From Chloroflexota bacterium (GTDB lineage: Bacteria; Chloroflexota; FW602-bin22; JACPRP01), in NCBI GenBank assembly GCA_016210495.1, contig JACQUC010000265.1:1-31553 (forward strand): a stretch of 31,553 nt of DNA, in the 5' to 3' direction. The notes below the pieces were generated by a model. The model saw only the letters and a list, made by a program, of their open reading frames with translations, ran no database searches and was not told the origin of the DNA. A program made the position numbers and the translations under genes. Positions 26,040 through 31,553 of this stretch are shown here, piece after piece. Each line of letters opens with the position of its first letter. Within the stretch, counting starts at the first letter, position 1.

Positions 26040-26630
26040 TTGGCCAAGACAAGGGTAATCGTCGCTGACGACGAATCTATCATCCGCATGGACCTGAAAG
26101 AGATGCTGACAGCACTCGGCTACCTGGTGGTTGGCGAGGCCGGCGATGGCATCAGCGCCGTGAACCTGGCCCGTGAGATCAAGCCGGACCTGGTAATTAT
26201 GGACATCAAGATGCCAGATCTGGACGGCATAGCGGCCGCAAAGATCCTGACCGAGGAGCGCATCGCACCGGTCCTGCTGCTGACGGCGTTTAGCCAGACC
26301 GAGCTCGTCGACGGCGCCAAGGAGGCGGGGGTCGTCGGATACGTGGTCAAGCCGTTCCGAGAGGCCGAGTTGGTGCCGGCCATAGAGATCGCGCTGGCGC
26401 GCTTCAAGGAGTTCCGCTCGATGGAGAAGGAGGCCAACAGCCTTCGCGAGACCTTGGAAACGCGCAAGCTCGTGGAGCGCGCCAAGGGCATCCTTATGGA
26501 CAGCCAGGGTCTGAAGGAGGCGGAGGCCTTTCGCAAGATCCAAAAGCTGTCCATGAACACACGTCGCTCTATGCGCGAGATAGCCGAGGCGATTCTGCTG
26601 GCCCACGAGGTCGAGAAAGAGGGGACGTAA
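26040..26630 (+). CDS. pdtaR: PdtaR-like response regulator with ANTAR output
   Basis: A 196-residue RNA-binding antiterminator. The receiver has VADDES (8-13), phosphorylated Asp55 in IMDIKMPDLDG, Thr82 in LLTAFSQ and Lys104 in VVKPF. A helical linker leads to the ANTAR domain at about 135-190 (LVERAKGILMDSQGLKEAEAFRKIQKLSM). ANTAR proteins bind paired six-base-loop hairpins in leader RNAs and prevent termination. The TTG start at 26040 follows GAGGAGGAG. It is the last gene of the pdtaS operon and ends 2 bases from the convergent membrane-protein gene. Confidence 0.9.
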   Translation: MAKTRVIVADDESIIRMDLKEMLTALGYLVVGEAGDGISAVNLAREIKPDLVIMDIKMPDLDGIAAAKILTEERIAPVLLLTAFSQTELVDGAKEAGVVGYVVKPFREAELVPAIEIALARFKEFRSMEKEANSLRETLETRKLVERAKGILMDSQGLKEAEAFRKIQKLSMNTRRSMREIAEAILLAHEVEKEGT

Positions 26631-26632
26631 GG

Positions 26633-26971
26633 TTAGCCGAACAACGCGATCAGCAGCTTGAGTGGTTGAAGCAATGGAGCCGGCACGGGGACGTTGAGCA
26701 GCATGGCGAGCAATATCGAGCCGGTCACCAGTATGATGGCGGCAAAATAGAAGGCGACAAAGGCCAGAATAAAGCCACAGCCGAACCTGAACCCGTCGCT
26801 GATCGTCAGGCCCGATCTGGCCGGCTGCGCTCTGGTGCCCGAACTGTACTCCTGGACGGAAGCCGTCGAGTCCGCGGCGCCGGAGTCCACAGCAGCACTG
26901 CCCTCCCGCTCGACCGCGGGACGGATATTCCCCAAGTAACCTAGCTCTTCGTCTGCGCTCTGCGACGGCAT
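26633..26971 (-). CDS. Small membrane protein of unknown function
   Basis: A 112-residue product. The first 55 residues are polar, acidic and Ala/Ser-rich. The C-terminal half is strongly hydrophobic (FRFGCGFILAFVAFYFAAIILVTGSILLAMLL, two helices or one long hairpin). No family is recognised. GGTGGAGG lies just before the ATG, and a good minus-strand promoter is present at 27032-27060, so it is probably a real gene. It converges on pdtaR with only 2 bases between the stops. Confidence 0.6.
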   Translation of the reverse strand: MPSQSADEELGYLGNIRPAVEREGSAAVDSGAADSTASVQEYSSGTRAQPARSGLTISDGFRFGCGFILAFVAFYFAAIILVTGSILLAMLLNVPVPAPLLQPLKLLIALFG

Positions 26972-27031
26972 CCTCCACCTGTCGATGGTCGCCCGGAGGC
27001 GACGCCCACGCCGAAAGCCATCGATGCTGCC

Positions 27032-27060
27032 ATTCTAGCACAAAAGAGAACGGTTGCCAA
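27032..27060 (-). promoter_or_regulatory. Promoter of the small membrane protein gene
   Basis: On the minus strand TTGGCA (27055-27060), a 17-base spacer and TAGAAT (27032-27037), with the TGC extension giving TGCTAGAAT. The start would be near 27025, about 54 bases before the ATG at 26971. Confidence 0.65.
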
Positions 27061-27114
27061 TGGCGCGCGATCGGGGATTGGGGATCAGGGGCCGGGGACC
27101 GGGCGGACGCGCTC

Positions 27115-27253
27115 GTAGCCGCACCCTTCAGGGTGCGCGCGCCCTTGCTGTACCAGGCCAGCGTCGGGACGGCGTCGCCACAGCACGCGCACACCACAGA
27201 TTAGGCCCCCGCGGCACACGAACAGGCACGCGCACCCTGAAGGGGGCGGCTAC
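27115..27253. mobile_element. MITE-like element with self-palindromic terminal repeats
   Basis: The left end begins GTAGCCGCACCC and the right end finishes GGGCGGCTAC. The reverse complement of the right end matches the left end over about 25 bases with one mismatch. The left end is itself a hairpin (GCACCCT, two bases, AGGGTGC). The 139-bp element has no coding frame and lies in the 406-base gap between two divergent genes; the rest of the gap holds their promoters. Architecture is the same as at 14822-14976, with a different core sequence. Confidence 0.55.
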
Positions 27254-27314
27254 GGGTGTCAAGGCTATTAGCAGAGGGCTTGGATGAATGGTATCGCGGG
27301 CGCTACGATACCGA

Positions 27315-27344
27315 TTGCCAATGGTTATGGCGGTCGCCTATAAT
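27315..27344 (+). promoter_or_regulatory. Sigma-70-like promoter of moaB/mog
   Basis: TTGCCA at 27315-27320, an 18-base spacer and a perfect TATAAT at 27339-27344. The start near 27351 lies downstream of other in-frame start codons, which supports initiation at the ATG at 27378. Confidence 0.65.
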
Positions 27345-27377
27345 TTTGTTAGCTGGCTATCGGAGGGTCTGAACCGT

Positions 27378-27860
27378 ATGAAGATCGGCATATTGACCAT
27401 CAGCGACAAAGGGTCTCGCGGCGAGCGGGAGGACAAGAGCGGCGAGGAGATACGCAGCGCACTGCGGGCGGTGCACGCCGAGGTGGCCGCTTATGAGATA
27501 GTGCCCGACGAGGCAGACGTCATCGCTGCGACGCTGAGAAGATGGGCCGACGTGCTGAATCTGGACGTGGTGCTGACCACGGGTGGCACGGGCCTGAGCC
27601 CGCGTGACGTCACGCCGGAGGCTACCCGTGCTGTGCTGCACAAAGAGGCGCCTGGCATTGCCGAGGCGATGCGGCTGGAGAGCCTGAAGAAGACGCCGCG
27701 GGCGATGCTGTCACGCGCGGCAGCAGGCGTGCGTGGGCAAACGCTGATCGTGAATCTACCGGGAAGTCCCAAGGCGGTGCGCGAGATGATGGAGGTAATA
27801 TCCCCCGTCCTCCTGCACGCCGTGGAGATCATTCAGGGGCGGCCGACGGACCACGGCTAG
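27378..27860 (+). CDS. MoaB/Mog-type molybdopterin adenylyltransferase
   Basis: A 160-residue MoCF-fold protein that in its family activates molybdopterin with ATP before molybdenum insertion. LTISDKGSRGEREDKSG (6-22) is the N-terminal signature, LTTGGTGLSPRDVTPEAT (66-83) the nucleotide and substrate loop with the conserved Asp, and NLPGSPKAV (126-134) the C-terminal motif. Mog and MoaB cannot be separated safely by eye. The ATG at 27378 was chosen because it matches the family start, has GGAGGG upstream and lies after the promoter. It stands alone; no other molybdenum-cofactor gene is in the window. Confidence 0.88.
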   Translation: MKIGILTISDKGSRGEREDKSGEEIRSALRAVHAEVAAYEIVPDEADVIAATLRRWADVLNLDVVLTTGGTGLSPRDVTPEATRAVLHKEAPGIAEAMRLESLKKTPRAMLSRAAAGVRGQTLIVNLPGSPKAVREMMEVISPVLLHAVEIIQGRPTDHG

Positions 27861-27910
27861 GGCGGCCCTCACCCTAACCCCCTACCAGAGGGAGAGGGGA
27901 CTGGGCCGCC
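27861..27910. repeat. REP-like hairpin between convergent moaB/mog and clpX
   Basis: GGCGGCCC (27861-27868) and GGGCCGCC (27903-27910) pair around a 34-base loop that contains CCCTCACCCTAACCCCCT and AGAGGGAGAGGG, themselves partly complementary. This resembles the common CCCTCACCCTAACCCC intergenic repeat of many bacteria. It begins directly after the moaB/mog stop and could terminate both convergent genes. Confidence 0.55.
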
Positions 27911-27927
27911 TCCCAGCCCCGATGCCG

Positions 27928-29226
<1,299 letters not shown>

Positions 29227-29263
29227 TCGTGAGCTACCTCCTCCCGACCTTACACCCGGATGG

Positions 29264-29332
29264 GCGCGGCAAGCCGCGCGAGATAACGGCGCGTTGAACC
29301 TGCACCGTGGGCGCGTTTCAACGCGCCCCTAC
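29264..29332. repeat. Palindromes between clpX and clpP, overlapping the clpP stop
   Basis: GCGCGGC/GCCGCGC (29264-29279, two-base loop) is followed by GGGCGCGTT/AACGCGCCC (29309-29328, two-base loop) and CTAC (29329-29332). GGCGCGTTGAA at 29288-29298 can also pair with 29317-29327, giving an alternative fold. The CTAC edge contains the TAG stop of clpP. Confidence 0.6.
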
Positions 29333-29925
29333 TTCTTTGTCAGGATCTCGTCCACGATACCGTAGGCTAAGGCCTGTTCGGCATTCATGTAGAAGTTGCG
29401 ATCCGTATCGCGGATGATGCGCTCCTCATCCTGGCCGGTGTGCCTAACCAGGATGTCGTTGATCAGCTTCCGCAGGCGGAGTATCTCCCTCGCCTGGATT
29501 TCCATATCCACAGCCTGGCCCTGAACGCCACCGAGCGGCTGATGGATGTGCACCGTGGCGTTGGGCAGGGCATAGCGTTTGCCCTTCGAGCCGGCGGCCA
29601 GAAGCACTGTGGCCATGCTCGCCGCCATACCCACGCAGATGGTGGAAACGCCTGGCCTGATGAGCTGGATCGTATCGTAAATTGCCAGACCAGACGTGAT
29701 GACGCCGCCCGGCGAGTGGATGTACAGATGAATATCTTTGTCCGGGTCCTCCCGGTCGAGATACAACAACTGAGCAACGATCAGATTGGAAATGTTGTCG
29801 TCGATGGGGGTGCCCAGGAACACGATGCGTTCCTTGAGCAAGAGCGAGTATATGTCAAAAGCCCGTTCCATTCTCCCCGTGCTCTCGATGACCATGGGGA
29901 CAAGGCTGCCATAAACGTTGTTCAT
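29329..29925 (-). CDS. clpP: ClpP protease subunit with Asn at the catalytic Asp position
   Basis: A 198-residue serine protease subunit that forms the ClpP barrel. Nucleophile Ser103 lies in GMAASMATV, and His128 in HIHQPLGG. At the third triad position, 49 residues after the His as in E. coli (His122, Asp171), the sequence RDTDRNFYM gives Asn177 where RDTDRD is usual. Asp173 and Asp175 are nearby but at non-catalytic positions. An Asn in this position is known in Listeria ClpP1. GAGGAGAACC before the ATG supports the start. It lies between tig and clpX. The stop codon lies in a palindromic repeat. Confidence 0.95.
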   Translation of the reverse strand: MNNVYGSLVPMVIESTGRMERAFDIYSLLLKERIVFLGTPIDDNISNLIVAQLLYLDREDPDKDIHLYIHSPGGVITSGLAIYDTIQLIRPGVSTICVGMAASMATVLLAAGSKGKRYALPNATVHIHQPLGGVQGQAVDMEIQAREILRLRKLINDILVRHTGQDEERIIRDTDRNFYMNAEQALAYGIVDEILTKK

Positions 29926-29968
29926 CGATGGTTCTCCTCAACAGTTACCGATGTGTCATTGGATAGTG

Positions 29969-31375
29969 CTATTCGGAGGCCGGCTCCTCCGTCTCTACAG
30001 ATCCTCCCTCGGACTTGCTCTTGCCGCCAACGTCAGGCTCCCCTTCCTCCTCGGCCGTGGCGATCTGTACGAGGCGCTGCAGCAGCTTGCGATCCATCAA
30101 GCCGGACTCGAGCCGCTCCCGCATGTCAGGACTGTTCAAAGCAGTGCGCGTCTTGTCGGCGCCCTGGGCAACCTGTCCGACGATGCGCTCGATCTCGGCG
30201 TCGATCTCCTCGGGAGCGACCTCCAGGCCCTCGGCCTTCGCCACTTCCAGCAGAACCAGGGAGGTCTCAACACGCTTCCTCGCCTCGGGTCTCATACTCT
30301 CGCGCATCTCGTCGCGGGTCTGCCTCATCATATCGAGATACTTGTGCAACGTAAGCCCCTGCCGCTTCAGGTTATCCTCAAGCCTCTCGACCATCCGATC
30401 CACCTGGGCTTCGACGACGGACGGCGGAAACTCGGCGTGGGAACGATCCACAATGGTCTTGACGATGGTATCGGTCAGCCGTTCTTCCGCCTGCTGTTCG
30501 AGGCCTTTCTGCAACCCCTCGCGGATGGCCTTTTCGCAGGCCTCCCAGGTTTCGAAGTCGCCCAGCGTCTTGGCAAACTCGTCGTCGAGGGTCGGCAATT
30601 GCTTCTCTCGGATGGCATGCACCTTAACCTTGAAGACGGCGGGCTTGCCCCTCATCTCCTCCTCGGGATAATGGGCGGGCAGGTTCAAGCGTATCTCCCG
30701 CTCCTCGCCCGGTGCCATGCCCACCATCTGCTCGGTCAGGCCGGCAAGAGGCGATTCGGGCTGAGGCTTCAGCAAGTAATCCACGTTGTTGCTGCTGAGC
30801 AATCGTGTGCCTTCGCTGGCCACCAGCGTCCCGCCAGCCACGCCTTCCAGCAGCGACTCGCCAAGGGTATGGCCCTCGATATCGATGGTCACAGTGTCGC
30901 CCATCTGTGACGAACGCTCGACCGGCAGCAAGTTGGCGTGCTCTTCGCGCAGGCGCTCGATGGCTTCGGCGACCTGTTTTTCCTCGAGCACCGGCTGCTC
31001 CTTGGTCAGCCGGACATCCCTGTAGTTGCCCAACTCCACGGTGGGGCGCACCGGCACGGTGGCCTTCACGATGAGAGGATCTTCCTGCACGACCTCCAGC
31101 TTGGGCTCGCCAACAGGCGTGACGTCCGCCTCCTGCATAGCCTCCGCAAGAACGTCGGGCACCAGCTTCTCCAGACCATCGTGGAGGAGCATTTCCTTGC
31201 CAACCACTCTTTCCAGGATGAATCTCGGCGCCTTGCCACGGCGGAACCCGGGGACGTTGACCCGATTGACGAGGGACCGGTAGGCCCGCTCGACGTACCT
31301 GTCGACGCGCTCGGGCTCGACCTCGATGGTCAGTACGACCTGGCTGTCAGGTATCCTTTCTGTTGAAACCTTCAC
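29969..31375 (-). CDS. tig: Trigger factor, ribosome-associated chaperone
   Basis: A 468-residue chaperone and prolyl isomerase that binds nascent chains at the ribosome. GFRRGKAP (43-50) is the ribosome-binding signature. The FKBP-type isomerase domain begins near GDTVTIDIEGHTLGES (about 156-171). The rest is the helical C-terminal chaperone domain, followed by an acidic Gly/Glu tail (EEEGEPDVGGKSKSEGGSVE). The GTG at 31375 has GGAG at a normal distance and gives the family-typical start KVSTERIPDSQVVL; frames upstream would place the start near or in the promoter. It is the first gene of the tig-clpP-clpX block. Confidence 0.95.
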   Translation of the reverse strand: MKVSTERIPDSQVVLTIEVEPERVDRYVERAYRSLVNRVNVPGFRRGKAPRFILERVVGKEMLLHDGLEKLVPDVLAEAMQEADVTPVGEPKLEVVQEDPLIVKATVPVRPTVELGNYRDVRLTKEQPVLEEKQVAEAIERLREEHANLLPVERSSQMGDTVTIDIEGHTLGESLLEGVAGGTLVASEGTRLLSSNNVDYLLKPQPESPLAGLTEQMVGMAPGEEREIRLNLPAHYPEEEMRGKPAVFKVKVHAIREKQLPTLDDEFAKTLGDFETWEACEKAIREGLQKGLEQQAEERLTDTIVKTIVDRSHAEFPPSVVEAQVDRMVERLEDNLKRQGLTLHKYLDMMRQTRDEMRESMRPEARKRVETSLVLLEVAKAEGLEVAPEEIDAEIERIVGQVAQGADKTRTALNSPDMRERLESGLMDRKLLQRLVQIATAEEEGEPDVGGKSKSEGGSVETEEPASE

Positions 31376-31428
31376 TACAAGCACTCCTGCAAAGAGACAC
31401 CTAGCAGACATGCTGGCGTCTTCAACTC

Positions 31429-31437
31429 ATTATAGCA
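31429..31437 (-). promoter_or_regulatory. Extended -10 promoter of tig
   Basis: The minus strand reads TGCTATAAT (31437 to 31429). The start would be near 31422, about 47 bases before the tig GTG. The matching -35 region would lie inside the loop of the tRNA terminator at 31439-31464. Confidence 0.6.
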
Positions 31438-31438
31438 T

Positions 31439-31464
31439 AAAAAAGGGCTCTCAGTGAAGAGCCC
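31439..31464 (-). terminator. Intrinsic terminator of tRNA-Gly
   Basis: On the minus strand GGGCTCT and AGAGCCC form a perfect 7-bp stem with a six-base loop, followed directly by six T. It lies 15 bases after the tRNA 3' end. Confidence 0.85.
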
Positions 31465-31478
31465 ACTAGCTTGATGGG

Positions 31479-31550
31479 AGCGGAAGACGAGATTCGAACT
31501 CGCGACCCTCTCCTTGGCAAGGAGATGCTCTACCACTGAGCCACTTCCGC
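31479..31550 (-). tRNA. tRNA-Gly (anticodon GCC)
   Basis: A 72-base cloverleaf on the minus strand. The acceptor stem is GCGGAAG with CTTCCGC, the D arm GGCTCAGTGGTAGAGC. The anticodon stem CTCCT/AGGAG has loop TTGCCAA with anticodon GCC, and the T arm contains GTTCGAATC. The discriminator is T and the next bases are CCCA, so a correct CCA end is not encoded. It reads GGC and GGT codons. Confidence 0.95.
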
Positions 31551-31553
31551 ACC

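Noticed and set aside
25446..27197. Long minus-strand open frame (583 codons) across pdtaS, pdtaR and the gap beyond
   Set aside because: It covers two well-recognised genes in antisense and has no family signature or ribosome-binding site.
31476..31478. Encoded CCA end of tRNA-Gly
   Set aside because: The bases after the discriminator read CCCA rather than CCA in register, so the tail is taken as not encoded.

Overview
The window looks like part of a GC-rich bacterial chromosome. The tRNA-Gly, trigger factor, ClpP, ClpX block, the six- and seven-heme cytochromes, the PdtaS/PdtaR pair and a recurrent extended -10 promoter (TGCTATAAT and close variants) suggest a Chloroflexota-like organism. 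That placement is an inference: no rRNA is present and no database search was possible.

Layout. (1) 1-8050, plus strand, is an accessory and defence region. A structured leader precedes a DedA/VTT membrane protein, followed one base later by a type I restriction-modification operon (hsdR, hsdM with a one-base frameshift in a C7 tract, hsdS). Next come a truncated higB remnant, an intact higA and a VapBC45-like DUF433/PIN-like pair. (2) 8229-9085 is a gene graveyard with three adjacent remnants: an internally deleted old-yellow-enzyme/FadH-type reductase, a fragment of a second dedA, and the cut-off end of a GT4 glycosyltransferase. (3) 9882-13120, minus strand, is a sulfation cassette: an inositol-monophosphatase-family phosphatase (possible PAP phosphatase), an unusual PPC/DUF296-APS kinase fusion, a sulfotransferase with a coiled-coil tail, and the truncated glycosyltransferase. 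It could make, use and recycle PAPS. (4) 13297-24169, minus strand, is a redox cluster with its regulators: a membrane histidine kinase, an OmpR-type regulator, a lone receiver, a six-domain cytochrome c lipoprotein, a membrane-anchored TPR protein, an NHL propeller protein and two secreted multiheme cytochromes. Order and overlaps suggest one co-expressed electron-transfer module. (5) 24265-27860 holds PdtaS and PdtaR (ANTAR antiterminator), a small membrane protein and a MoaB/Mog-type molybdopterin protein. (6) 27928-31550, minus strand, is the core block clpX, clpP, tig and tRNA-Gly(GCC). Its ClpP has Asn where the catalytic Asp is expected.

Intergenic regions carry a family of short palindromes ending in CCCTAC or starting GTAGGG. 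In two places such palindromes form both ends of a roughly 140-155 bp element with self-complementary terminal inverted repeats, which resembles a MITE. One palindrome supplies the clpP stop codon.

The strongest candidates for something undescribed are the PPC-APS kinase fusion in its sulfation operon, the kinase-regulated multiheme cytochrome cluster, and the palindromic-TIR elements.
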